A DNA stretch of 64,000 nucleotides from DATARH01 sp036489765 (GTDB lineage Bacteria > Pseudomonadota > Alphaproteobacteria > ATCC43930 > CGMCC-115725). The position numbers were made by a program, and so were the translations under genes. The notes under the pieces are model-generated. The model made no database searches, was not told the origin of the DNA, and saw only the letters and a list, made by a program, of their open reading frames with translations. Shown here one piece after another: positions 43,351 to 52,188 of the stretch. The stretch's first letter is position 1; each line of letters begins with the position of its first letter. Where the stretch lies: the NCBI GenBank assembly GCA_036489765.1, contig DASXFE010000061.1, forward strand, positions 1-64,000. The letters are read 5' to 3'.

Positions 43351-45189
43351 ATGTGCGGCATCGCCGGCATCTACAGCTATCACTACGCGGCCAATCCGAT
43401 CGACAGGGCCGAGCTTCGCCGTCTGCGCGACCACATGGCGGCGCGTGGCCCGGACGGGGCGGGCGAGTGGTGCACTGCCGACAACAGGGTCGGTCTCGCC
43501 CACCGCCGGCTGTCGATCATCGATCTCTCGGAGGACGGCGCTCAGCCGATGGTCGACGCCGACGCGAACGCGGTGATCACGTTCAATGGCGAGATCTACA
43601 ACTACAAGGCGCTGCGCCGCGGGCTCGAGCAGCAGGGCCACGTCTTCCGGACCGACAGCGACACCGAGGTTCTTCTGCACCTCTATGCTGCGAAGGGGCC
43701 GCGGATGGCGGACGATCTGCGCGGCATGTTCGCCTTCGCGCTGTGGGACGGCGCCAGGCGGCGCCTGTTGCTGGCGCGCGATCCTTACGGGATCAAGCCG
43801 CTGTATTACGCCGATGACGGGTGGACGCTGCGCTTTGCATCGCAGGTCAAGGCGCTCGTTGCGGGCGGGGGCGTCTCGTGCGCCCCCGAGCCCGCCGGGT
43901 GGGCGGGCTTTCTTCTCTTCGGCAGCATCCCCGAGCCTTACACGAACTATCAGGAAATCCGGGCGGTGCCCGCAGGGGCCACGATGTGGGTCGATTCTTG
44001 CGGGCCCGCCAAACCGGCCAATTATTTCTCGGTCTCGGCGGAGATCCGGGCGGCGGAAGACCGGCTCCCGGCCCGCCCGGGCGACGTGCAAGAGCGGGCA
44101 CGCGAGGCCTTGCTCGACAGCGTCCGCCATCACCTCGTCGCCGACGTGCCGGTCGGCATCTTTCTGTCCGCCGGGGTCGATTCGGGCGCGTTGCTCGGGC
44201 TGATGCGGGATGTTTCGACGGCAGAGATCCACAGCGTCACGCTGGCCTACGAGGATTTTCGCAACCGGCGCGAGGACGAGGCGCCGGGCGCACGAGCGGT
44301 CGCTGCGAGCTACGCCAGCACGCATACGACGCGGGTGGTGACGGAGAGCGAATTTCGCGCCGACCTGCCGAAAATCTTCGAGGCGATGGACCAGCCGACC
44401 GTGGACGGGATCAACACCTGGTTCGTCAGCAAGGCCGCGCGCGAGCTGGGCCTCAAGGCGGCGGTTTCGGGCCTCGGAGGCGACGAGCTGTTTGCCGGCT
44501 ACCCCTCCTTCAGGGACATCCCGCGCTGGGTACGCTGGGGGCGGCTGCCGTCGCACGTGCCCTTTCTCGGCGACCTGGTTCGACGCTTGATCGCCGGATC
44601 GCGCCGGCTCCATCCCAAGACCGCGGCCCTGGTCAAGTACGCCGGGTCCTATGCCGGCGCCTATCTGTTGCGGCGCGGGATCTTCATGCCCTGGGAACTG
44701 GGGCAGGTCATGGATCGCGACTTTATGGCAGAGGGGGTTCGGCGGCTCGATCCGCTGGGGATCATCGCTGCGTCGGCCGGACCGTTGCCGCGGACGGCGA
44801 TCGGAAAAGTCGCGTCGTTCGAGGCTTGCGTCTACCTGCGCAACCAGCTGCTGCGCGACACCGACTGGGCCGGCATGGCGCATTCGGTCGAGGTGCGGGT
44901 GCCGTTTGTCGACAGACGCCTTCTGACCGAAATCGCGCCTCTCGTCATGTCGCTGCCCCCCGGCACCGGCAAGCGCCTGGTCGCGGCGAGCCCGCGCAAA
45001 CCCCTGCCCGATGCGGTCGTCGATCGGAAAAAGACGGGTTTCGAGACCCCGATCAAGGACTGGCTGCAGCGCGACGACCGCACGCAGACCTGGCGGCGCA
45101 TACCCGAGCTCGCGAGGGCAAGCTGTCCGTGGGCGCGCCGCTGGGCCTACCAGCTTGCGACGCTCGCCGAGGCTCGCCCCCTCGCATGA
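43351..45189 (+). CDS. asnB: glutamine-hydrolysing asparagine synthetase-type amidotransferase
   Basis: A 612-residue AsnB-type enzyme. Cys2 of MCGIAGIYSY is present, so the glutaminase half should be active, with AHRRLSIIDLS and TFNGEIYNYKALR as the usual glutamine-site motifs. The synthetase half has FLSAGVDSGALLGL for ATP binding. In exopolysaccharide loci such enzymes are thought to amidate uronic acids or other substituents. The next gene, a glycosyltransferase, overlaps its stop. It differs from the cyclase at 19030, which lacks Cys2. Confidence 0.92.
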   Translation: MCGIAGIYSYHYAANPIDRAELRRLRDHMAARGPDGAGEWCTADNRVGLAHRRLSIIDLSEDGAQPMVDADANAVITFNGEIYNYKALRRGLEQQGHVFRTDSDTEVLLHLYAAKGPRMADDLRGMFAFALWDGARRRLLLARDPYGIKPLYYADDGWTLRFASQVKALVAGGGVSCAPEPAGWAGFLLFGSIPEPYTNYQEIRAVPAGATMWVDSCGPAKPANYFSVSAEIRAAEDRLPARPGDVQERAREALLDSVRHHLVADVPVGIFLSAGVDSGALLGLMRDVSTAEIHSVTLAYEDFRNRREDEAPGARAVAASYASTHTTRVVTESEFRADLPKIFEAMDQPTVDGINTWFVSKAARELGLKAAVSGLGGDELFAGYPSFRDIPRWVRWGRLPSHVPFLGDLVRRLIAGSRRLHPKTAALVKYAGSYAGAYLLRRGIFMPWELGQVMDRDFMAEGVRRLDPLGIIAASAGPLPRTAIGKVASFEACVYLRNQLLRDTDWAGMAHSVEVRVPFVDRRLLTEIAPLVMSLPPGTGKRLVAASPRKPLPDAVVDRKKTGFETPIKDWLQRDDRTQTWRRIPELARASCPWARRWAYQLATLAEARPLA

Positions 45190-46277
45190 ACATCTTGGCG
45201 CTGGTCGGCGACGCCTTCGGCGGCCATGGCGGCATCGCCCAATACAATCGCGATCTGTTCACTGCCCTGAAGGTTGGCGGTTGTGCCGAACGGATCGTCG
45301 TCTTGCCGCGGCAAGGTCGCGCCGGTACCCCCGAGCCTCCCGACCGCGTGCGGCAGCTCGGGCCGCGAGGCAAGTCGTGCTATCCGCTCGCGGCGCTCCG
45401 GGCGGCCGTCGCGGAAGGGCCGTTCGACGTGATGTTTTGCGGGCATCTCAACCTCGCGCCGCTTGCCGCGATGGTGTCGAGGCTGATCGGGGTGCCGCTC
45501 TGGCTTCAGCTCCACGGGTGGGAGGCATGGGAACCCACCCGCGCGCAGGCCTGGGCGGCCCGGCACTCCACCCTGATCACCGCGGTCAGCCGCTACACGC
45601 GCCGGCGCTTCATCCGGTCGGTCGCGATCGATCCTCAACGCATTCGGGTATTGCCCAATACGGTCGACGAGAAATTCACACCCGGACCGCCGCCGCCTTC
45701 GCTCGTCGAGCGATATCGGCTGCAGGGGAGGCGGGTATTGCTCACGGTCGGCCGCCTCTCGCCCGACGAGCGCGGCAAGGGCCACGACAAGGTCATCGGG
45801 GCGCTGCCGCAACTGATCGCCGATCATCCCGACCTGGTGTACCTGGTGGTCGGGGATGGCGGCGACCGGCAGCGTCTCGCCGCCGCAGCGAAAGAGGGCG
45901 GGGTCGCCGACCATGTGCTGTTTGCCGGCGCGGTAGCCTCGGACGAGCTGGCCGACCACTACCGGCTGGCAACGGTCTTCGTCATGCCGAGCATCCAGGA
46001 GGGGTTCGGCATCGCCTTTCTCGAAGCCGCGGGGTCGGGGCTGATAGCCATTGGCGGTAATCGCGACGGCAGCGTCGATCCCCTTGCCGACGGTGCCGCC
46101 GGGATGATCGTCGATCCGACGAGCCCGATGCAGCTGGTCGCCGCGATCGAGTCGGCGCTCGCCGGTCAGGGTCCGGACCCGGCTCAGGCCCGGCGGTTCA
46201 GGTTCGAGAATTTCGGCGGGCATCTGCGCGATCTGGTCACCACGCACCTGCTTCCGCCGCGTGTGGAAGCCGCATGA
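45186..46277 (+). CDS. glycosyltransferase family 4
   Basis: A 363-residue GT-B transferase starting at ATG 45186 inside the amidotransferase stop. N-terminal ILALVGDAFGGHGGIAQYNRD is the acceptor-side glycine loop; LLTVGRLSPDERGKGHD and the retaining-GT4 donor motif MPSIQEGFGIAFLEAAGSG are clear. It is followed by the ABC permease with a 4-base overlap. Donor and acceptor sugars cannot be inferred. Confidence 0.9.
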   Translation: MNILALVGDAFGGHGGIAQYNRDLFTALKVGGCAERIVVLPRQGRAGTPEPPDRVRQLGPRGKSCYPLAALRAAVAEGPFDVMFCGHLNLAPLAAMVSRLIGVPLWLQLHGWEAWEPTRAQAWAARHSTLITAVSRYTRRRFIRSVAIDPQRIRVLPNTVDEKFTPGPPPPSLVERYRLQGRRVLLTVGRLSPDERGKGHDKVIGALPQLIADHPDLVYLVVGDGGDRQRLAAAAKEGGVADHVLFAGAVASDELADHYRLATVFVMPSIQEGFGIAFLEAAGSGLIAIGGNRDGSVDPLADGAAGMIVDPTSPMQLVAAIESALAGQGPDPAQARRFRFENFGGHLRDLVTTHLLPPRVEAA

Positions 46278-47083
46278 AAATCATCCTCGAGCGCGGGATG
46301 GCGTCGCGCAGCTATTGGCGGGACCTGTGGCAGTACCGCGAGCTGGTCTATTTCCTCGCCTGGCGCGATGTGGCGGTGCGATACAAGCAGACGGCGATCG
46401 GGATCATCTGGGCGCTGCTGCGTCCGGCCGTGACGATGCTGGTCTTTGTCGGCTTTCGTCGCCTGGCCCATTTCCCGACCGGGGCCGTGCCGGAACCGTT
46501 GCTGGTGTTCGCCGCCGTGTTGCCGTGGCAGTTTTTCTCCACCGCGCTGGCGGAGGCGGCGAACAGCCTCATCAGCAACGCCAACCTGCTGACCAAGGTC
46601 TATTTTCCCCGCCTCGTCATCCCGGGTGCCGCGGTCGTCACCAGCCTCGTCGATTTCGGCATCACGCTCGGTCTCCTGGCGGTGCTGATGGCTTGGTACG
46701 GCGTGATGCCCGGCTGGCAGGTTTTCCTGCTCCCCGTCGTCGTGGCGATCTCGTTCGGCCTTTCGCTGGGGCTCGGCCTGTTTCTCGCGGCCCTCAACGT
46801 CGAGTACCGGGACTTTCGCTACGTCGTCCCGTTCATCGTCCAATTCGGCATGTTCGTCTCGCCCGTGGCGTTCAGCACGACCGATGTCCCGGCGCAATGG
46901 CGGACGCTCTATTCGCTCAATCCGCTGGTCGGGATCATCGACGGCTTTCGCTGGTCGCTGCTCGGCGGAGAAGGGGCGCTGCCGGAGACCGTGTGGATCT
47001 CGGCGATCATGAGCCTCTTGATGCTGCTTTTCGGCATCTGGTATTTCCGCCGCGTCGAACACAGCCTCGCCGACGTCATCTGA
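46274..47083 (+). CDS. wzm: ABC-2 type polysaccharide exporter permease
   Basis: A 269-residue inner-membrane protein with six hydrophobic segments and family motifs WRDVAVRYKQTAIGIIWALLRP, LPWQFFSTALAEAANSL and the late LYSLNPLVGIIDGFRW. It pairs with the ATPase at 47752 to move a lipid-linked polysaccharide across the inner membrane. The YdcF-like gene lies between the two halves. Its presence beside Wzc-like and polymerase genes is unusual (see findings). Confidence 0.92.
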   Translation: MKIILERGMASRSYWRDLWQYRELVYFLAWRDVAVRYKQTAIGIIWALLRPAVTMLVFVGFRRLAHFPTGAVPEPLLVFAAVLPWQFFSTALAEAANSLISNANLLTKVYFPRLVIPGAAVVTSLVDFGITLGLLAVLMAWYGVMPGWQVFLLPVVVAISFGLSLGLGLFLAALNVEYRDFRYVVPFIVQFGMFVSPVAFSTTDVPAQWRTLYSLNPLVGIIDGFRWSLLGGEGALPETVWISAIMSLLMLLFGIWYFRRVEHSLADVI

Positions 47084-47096
47084 CGGCGAGCCCGGT

Positions 47097-47744
47097 GTGC
47101 CCGACCGCCCCCAGCGTTGCTGTTGTAAGGCGCTGCGGCGCGGCCTCCTCGGGCTGCTTTGCGTCGTCGGCGCGCTCGTCGCTTTCTGCTGGTTCGACCG
47201 GGAGGCGGTGCTGCGCTCCGCGGCCGACGCCTGGATCGTCTCGGATGCGCCCGGCCCCGCCGACGCGGCTGCCATATTCGGCGGCGGCATCGAGGACCGG
47301 CCGTTTGCCGCGGCCCGCTACTACCGCCAGGGACTGGTCAAGAAGATCGTGATATCGAATGTCGGTTCGGGACCGGCCGAGCGCCTGGGAGTGCTTGATC
47401 CCTATGTTGCGGCAAATCGGAATGTGCTTCTCAAGCTCGGTGTGCCCGAGGCGGATATCGGGGTCTTTGGTGCGAACTTGACCAACACGCACCAGGAGGC
47501 GGTCGCGCTGCACGAGTGGGCACGGGCGCAGGATGTCCACAGCATCATCATCCCGACCGAACCTTTCGGCACCCGCCGCCTGCGCTGGGTACTGGCGAGG
47601 GAGTTCAACGGCGACGCCTCCTTCCGGGTGGTGGGGACCGACTATCGCGATGTGCGGCCCGACAATTGGTGGAAGACCGACATTGGGATTTTGAGTTTCC
47701 AAAATGAAATCATCAAATACATCTACTATAGATTAAAATATTGA
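47097..47744 (+). CDS. YdcF/DUF218-family membrane protein
   Basis: A 215-residue protein from GTG 47097. A single N-terminal membrane helix (GLLGLLCVVGALVAFCW) precedes a DUF218 domain with AAAIFGGGIEDRPFAAARYYRQG, then NTHQEAVALHEWA and IIPTEPFGTRRLRWVL. The family includes SanA/YdcF proteins linked to envelope integrity and is common in polysaccharide loci. Function is not established. It interrupts the Wzm and Wzt genes. Confidence 0.85.
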   Translation: MPDRPQRCCCKALRRGLLGLLCVVGALVAFCWFDREAVLRSAADAWIVSDAPGPADAAAIFGGGIEDRPFAAARYYRQGLVKKIVISNVGSGPAERLGVLDPYVAANRNVLLKLGVPEADIGVFGANLTNTHQEAVALHEWARAQDVHSIIIPTEPFGTRRLRWVLAREFNGDASFRVVGTDYRDVRPDNWWKTDIGILSFQNEIIKYIYYRLKY

Positions 47745-47751
47745 TCCTCAT

Positions 47752-49035
47752 ATGCCCGATATCGCCATCCGACTTGACCGCATCGGTAAGAAATATCGCA
47801 TTCGCCATCAATCGCGGGAGCGCTACGTCGCGCTGCGTGACGTGATTGCCAATCGGGTCGGCGGCCTGTTTCGGCCGGCGCCCGCATCGGACACGCCGCC
47901 GGTCGAGGATTTCTGGGCGTTGCGCGATGTTTCGTTCGAGATCGAGCGCGGCCAGGTGCTCGGCATCATCGGCCGCAACGGCGCGGGCAAATCGACCCTG
48001 CTCAAGATACTCAGCCGCATCACCGAACCGACCGAGGGCCGCGCCGAGATCGACGGGCGCGTCGCCAGCATCCTGGAAGTCGGAACCGGCTTTCATCCCG
48101 AGCTCACCGGCCGCGAAAACATCTTTCTCAACGGGGCCGTGCTGGGGATGCGCCGCGCCGAAATTGTTCGGCGCTTCGACGAGATCGTGGCGTTTTCGGA
48201 TATCGAGAATTTCCTCGACACGCCGGTCAAGCGGTTTTCGTCGGGTATGTACATGCGGTTGGCGTTTGCCGTCGCCGCGCATCTCGAAACGGAAAATCTC
48301 ATCGTCGATGAGGTGCTCGCGGTCGGCGACGCCGAGTTTCAGCGCAAGTGCCTCGGCAAGATCTCGGAAATTGCCGGAACCGGACGGACGGTGCTGTTCG
48401 TCAGTCACAACATGGCGGCGATCCGGCGCCTGACGCGCCGGTGCATCCTGCTCGATCGGGGCCGGATCGCGCTCGATGCGTCGGTCGACGAGGCGATCGA
48501 TCTGTATCTGACCCGCGCCGCGGACGGGTTGACCGATGGTTTCTTCGCGCGCGCCGCGCCGCCGGGCGGGGACAAGCCGTTTTTCGTCCGGCGCGTGACC
48601 ACCCGGCTGTCGCCGCATGCCGACCCCGGCAACCGGTTCGATTGCGATCAGCCGTTTCTGATCCGTATCGATTATGCGGCGACGCGCCGCGTCCCGGGGC
48701 TGTGCTGCTGCCTGCAGCTGCAGCGGACCGACGGAACGGTCATCTACGATGGCGACAGCCGTGACGCCGAGACCGATCCCTTCGAGGATCTCGCGGCGGG
48801 CAACGGCACTCTTTGCATCGGGGTCCCCGCGCGGATCCTCGGCTCGGGCATCTACCACATCGTGCTCAATTTCGTGTCCGGCCTCGATCCCGCCGGGCCG
48901 GAGATCGATCGGCCGGGAATCGTCGGGGAATTCGTCGTCGACGACACGCGCACACCGAGCGGGAATCATCGGCGCGGGTATCTCTCGACCATCCTCGACT
49001 GGCGGCGGGCTTCCGCCGGCGCATGGTCGGACTAG
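47752..49035 (+). CDS. wzt: ABC transporter ATPase with Wzt-type C-terminal domain
   Basis: A 427-residue ATPase. The nucleotide-binding domain has Walker A GIIGRNGAGKST, the Wzt-type segment VASILEVGTGFHPELTGRENIF, signature RFSSGMYMRLAFA and Walker B NLIVDEVLAVGD. Residues from about 270 to the end form a beta-sandwich like the Wzt carbohydrate-binding module, which in O-antigen exporters recognises the finished chain end. The presence of this module argues for substrate-coupled export. It works with the permease at 46274. Confidence 0.92.
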   Translation: MPDIAIRLDRIGKKYRIRHQSRERYVALRDVIANRVGGLFRPAPASDTPPVEDFWALRDVSFEIERGQVLGIIGRNGAGKSTLLKILSRITEPTEGRAEIDGRVASILEVGTGFHPELTGRENIFLNGAVLGMRRAEIVRRFDEIVAFSDIENFLDTPVKRFSSGMYMRLAFAVAAHLETENLIVDEVLAVGDAEFQRKCLGKISEIAGTGRTVLFVSHNMAAIRRLTRRCILLDRGRIALDASVDEAIDLYLTRAADGLTDGFFARAAPPGGDKPFFVRRVTTRLSPHADPGNRFDCDQPFLIRIDYAATRRVPGLCCCLQLQRTDGTVIYDGDSRDAETDPFEDLAAGNGTLCIGVPARILGSGIYHIVLNFVSGLDPAGPEIDRPGIVGEFVVDDTRTPSGNHRRGYLSTILDWRRASAGAWSD

Positions 49036-50093
49036 CCGACGATCCTGCTGCGGCGCCGTCCCCGACGCCCGAGATCAGGGTATTCGTGCCGACGTTCCGC
49101 CGCCCGGCGTTGCTCGCCCGCGCGCTTGAAAGCCTGCGGCGACAGACATTCACCGAATGGGTCGCGGAAATTCACAACGACGATCCGGACGACCGGCGCC
49201 CGCAGGAGATTGCGGCGGCGCTCGACGACCGGCGGATCGAGTTCCACCAGCACGCCGCCAATCTTGGCGCGGTGGCCGTGTTCAACCTGATCTATCGACC
49301 GGTCCGGGAGCGCTACTTCGCCATTCTGGAAGACGATAACTGGTGGGAGCCGCGGTTCCTCGAGGTCATGCTGGCGGAAATGGAGCGGCATCCGCACGTG
49401 ACCCTGGCGTGGTGCAACCAGCGCATCGCCGAGGAACTGCCGGACGGGTCATGGCGCGTGACCGATGAGTTCGCCAGGCCACTCACCCCCGAGGCCGCTC
49501 CGGAGCCGGATCTGGTCGACTTCGGCGACTTGCGGCAGGCCATAGGCGCTCACCACGGGAATGGCGCCATGGTGATGCGCGTGGTGGACGACGCCTCCTA
49601 CGAAACGCCCGGCGATTGGCCGTTCGGCGGCATCGAGCATTGGCGCGAACGCATGATCGGCCATCCGCTGCTTTATGTTCAGGAGCCGCTGGCGGTATTC
49701 AGCAGAACGCTGGAAACCGCGCGGACCGAGGGTCGCCGGGAGTGGGCCAAGGCGCAAGTCCTGCTCGCCGCGAGCTTCGTCAAGCACAGCGCCTTCGACG
49801 CGGCTCGCCTCGCCGCACTTCTGGCCGACGCCCGTGCGTCGCGGCCCCCAGCCACGACACCTTTGCTGATAGCCGGTCTCATCGAGCCTCGGTGCCGCCG
49901 CCTGCTGTTGCAATCGCGATGGCGCGATTGGTTGCTGTTGTTGCGCGGCGCATGTCGGCGGCCGGCCATCCTTTGGCACATGCTGCGGTGCCGGCGCCGC
50001 CATCCGGATTGGTGGCGGGGGCTCGATCGCCATACGGAAGCGCGCTTTGCCCAGGTTCGATCAGGCGCTCCGGCCCGAGCCTGTTTCCGATGA
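49023..50093 (+). CDS. glycosyltransferase family 2
   Basis: A 356-residue GT-A transferase from ATG 49023, overlapping the ATPase by 13 bases. EIRVFVPTFRRPALLARALESLRRQ is the family start and ILEDDNWWEPRFLEVML contains the metal-binding acidic cluster (EDD in place of DxD). The C-terminal third is helical and basic (LLQSRWRDWLLLLRG), suggesting membrane association. Its stop overlaps the next glycosyltransferase start. Confidence 0.88.
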   Translation: MVGLADDPAAAPSPTPEIRVFVPTFRRPALLARALESLRRQTFTEWVAEIHNDDPDDRRPQEIAAALDDRRIEFHQHAANLGAVAVFNLIYRPVRERYFAILEDDNWWEPRFLEVMLAEMERHPHVTLAWCNQRIAEELPDGSWRVTDEFARPLTPEAAPEPDLVDFGDLRQAIGAHHGNGAMVMRVVDDASYETPGDWPFGGIEHWRERMIGHPLLYVQEPLAVFSRTLETARTEGRREWAKAQVLLAASFVKHSAFDAARLAALLADARASRPPATTPLLIAGLIEPRCRRLLLQSRWRDWLLLLRGACRRPAILWHMLRCRRRHPDWWRGLDRHTEARFAQVRSGAPARACFR

Positions 50094-51115
50094 GCCGGAT
50101 ATGCCTTTATTACCGGCCTCTGCCCGAGCGTGACCGCTGGGTTCGCGGCGACCGTTACATCCGTCCCCTGGTCCGCCGCACCATACGCGGCAGGCCGCGA
50201 CCTGGCGGCATCGACAAGGTTTTCCTCAATTTGTGCCTGGGGCTCGATCGCCTGAACAGGAGATACGAGGTGAACTTGCCGTTTGCCCGTCTGCGGCCCG
50301 ATGATCGGGTCGGCGTCCTCGGCCGCGGCCGGCACGTCCTGGCCGGATACGACCGGCCCAATCCGATCCTCGCGGGGATCGCGCTGATGACCCATCCGAC
50401 CGAATGGCCCACGCTGTGCGATGATTATCCCGTCGCCGCGTATCTGCAGCACAGCGACTGGGCGAATGCGATATACGTGCCCTATTTCGGCGATCGCTGC
50501 CGGATCTGGCCGGTCGGGATCGACACGGGTTCCTGGTCGCCGTCGCCGAAGGAGGCCAAGAAGGTCGATTGCCTCGTCTACGACAAGATACATTGGCGGC
50601 GCGATCGCCTGGTGCCCGAGTTGCTCGAGCCCGTCCGCCGGGAGTTGCGGCGGCGCGGAATGAGCTTCCGCGAGGTCAGCTACGGGCACTACGACGAGGC
50701 GACATACAAGGCCGCCTTGCGCAGCGCTTCGTGCATGATCTTCCTGTGCGAACACGAGAGCCAGGGGATTGCCTATCAGGAATGCCTGGCGTCGGGGGTT
50801 CCGATCCTTGCATGGGACCAGGGCTGGTGCCTCGACCCGGACCGCTTTGCCTGGGGGCAGCCGGAGATTCCCACGACCAGCGTTCCCTATTTTGACGAGC
50901 GGTGCGGCCTGACGTTTCGAGATGCGGCCGATTTTCCCGGCAAGCTCGACGAGTTTCTCGATGGTGCGCGGAGCGGGGCCTTCGCGCCACGGGACTATGT
51001 GCTCGACAACCTCACGCTGGAGAGATGTTCGGCACGCTTTGTCGAATTGCTCGACGAAGTGTCGTCGCGCCCGCCCGGCGTGCAGCCCGTCACGACAGCG
51101 GCAGCGGGGGAGTAG
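50090..51115 (+). CDS. GT4-like glycosyltransferase
   Basis: A 341-residue protein from ATG 50090 with a 4-base overlap upstream. The N-terminal acceptor half is short and diverged (ICLYYRPLPERDRWVRGDRY, GGIDKVFLNLCLGLDRL). The donor half has CLVYDKIHWRRDRL and the ExxxxxxxE motif in CEHESQGIAYQECLASG, typical of GT4. This makes the assignment good at fold level but weak for specificity. Confidence 0.75.
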   Translation: MSRICLYYRPLPERDRWVRGDRYIRPLVRRTIRGRPRPGGIDKVFLNLCLGLDRLNRRYEVNLPFARLRPDDRVGVLGRGRHVLAGYDRPNPILAGIALMTHPTEWPTLCDDYPVAAYLQHSDWANAIYVPYFGDRCRIWPVGIDTGSWSPSPKEAKKVDCLVYDKIHWRRDRLVPELLEPVRRELRRRGMSFREVSYGHYDEATYKAALRSASCMIFLCEHESQGIAYQECLASGVPILAWDQGWCLDPDRFAWGQPEIPTTSVPYFDERCGLTFRDAADFPGKLDEFLDGARSGAFAPRDYVLDNLTLERCSARFVELLDEVSSRPPGVQPVTTAAAGE

Positions 51116-51117
51116 CG

Positions 51118-52188
51118 GTGGCGGTCGTCGTAGTGACCGGATCGGCGGGGCTTGTCGGCGCCGAGGCGGTGCGGTTCATGGCGGGCCAAGGCTTCGACGT
51201 CGTCGGCATCGACAATGACATGCGGCGCGCTTTTTTCGGCGACGCGGCAAGCACGGCGTGGAGCCGGCAGCGGCTCGAGGCCGACATCAAGCGCTATCGG
51301 CACGTCGACGGCGACATCCGCGACGCCGAATTGATCGCTTCTGTCTTTGCCCGGCACGGCAAGGCCATCGCCGCGATCATCCATACGGCGGCCCAGCCGT
51401 CTCACGATTGGGCGGCGACCAACCCGAGCATGGATTTCACGATCAATGCCGACGGGACCTTGAACCTGCTCGAGGCCGCGCGAAACCATTGTCCCGAAGC
51501 GGTCTTCATCTACACGAGCACGAACAAGGTCTACGGCGACACGCCGAATTCGCTGCCCTTGACCGAGCACGCGACGCGCTGGGAGGTGCGTGACGGACAT
51601 CCGTCGGCGGCGCACGGGATCGACGAATCGATGAGCGTCGACACCACGTTGCACAGCCTGTTCGGGGTGTCGAAGCTCGCCGCCGACTTGCTGGTCCAGG
51701 AGTACGGGCGTTATTTCGGCCTGAGGACGGCGTGCTTTCGCTGCGGTTGCCTGACCGGGCCGGGCCATTCCGGCGCGATGCTCCACGGTTTTCTGGCGTA
51801 CCTGGTGAAATGCGCGGTCGGCGGCGACCCGTACACCGTCTTCGGCTACAAGGGAAAGCAGGTTCGCGACAACCTGCACGCCGCGGATCTGGTGGGCGCC
51901 TTCTGGCAGTTCATGCAGCGGCCGAAAGCGGGGGCGGTCTACAATATGGGGGGCGGCCGCCATGCGAATTGCTCGATGCTGGAGGCCATCAGTGCCTGCG
52001 AGGCGCTCTCCGGGCGCCCGATGAATTGGTCGTATTCGGAGGAGAACCGCACCGGGGACCACATCTGGTGGATTTCCGACGTCCGCCGCTTTCAGGCGGA
52101 CTTTCCAGGCTGGCGTTATCGCCACGATATGGCATCGATCCTGGAAGAGCTCCACGCCAGCCTCGCCTCCCGGCTGAGCCGGGGATGA
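51118..52188 (+). CDS. NAD-dependent epimerase, CDP-tyvelose epimerase-like
   Basis: A 356-residue short-chain dehydrogenase from GTG 51118. VVTGSAGLVGAEAVRFM binds NAD, and IIHTAAQPSHDWAATNP with YTSTNKVYGD resembles CDP-paratose/tyvelose 2-epimerases. At the usual catalytic YxxxK the sequence is LFGVSKLAADLL, so the tyrosine position is phenylalanine while the lysine is kept. That looks like a subfamily feature rather than damage, since surrounding residues are intact. It may invert a sugar nucleotide used by the flanking transferases. Confidence 0.82.
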   Translation: MAVVVVTGSAGLVGAEAVRFMAGQGFDVVGIDNDMRRAFFGDAASTAWSRQRLEADIKRYRHVDGDIRDAELIASVFARHGKAIAAIIHTAAQPSHDWAATNPSMDFTINADGTLNLLEAARNHCPEAVFIYTSTNKVYGDTPNSLPLTEHATRWEVRDGHPSAAHGIDESMSVDTTLHSLFGVSKLAADLLVQEYGRYFGLRTACFRCGCLTGPGHSGAMLHGFLAYLVKCAVGGDPYTVFGYKGKQVRDNLHAADLVGAFWQFMQRPKAGAVYNMGGGRHANCSMLEAISACEALSGRPMNWSYSEENRTGDHIWWISDVRRFQADFPGWRYRHDMASILEELHASLASRLSRG

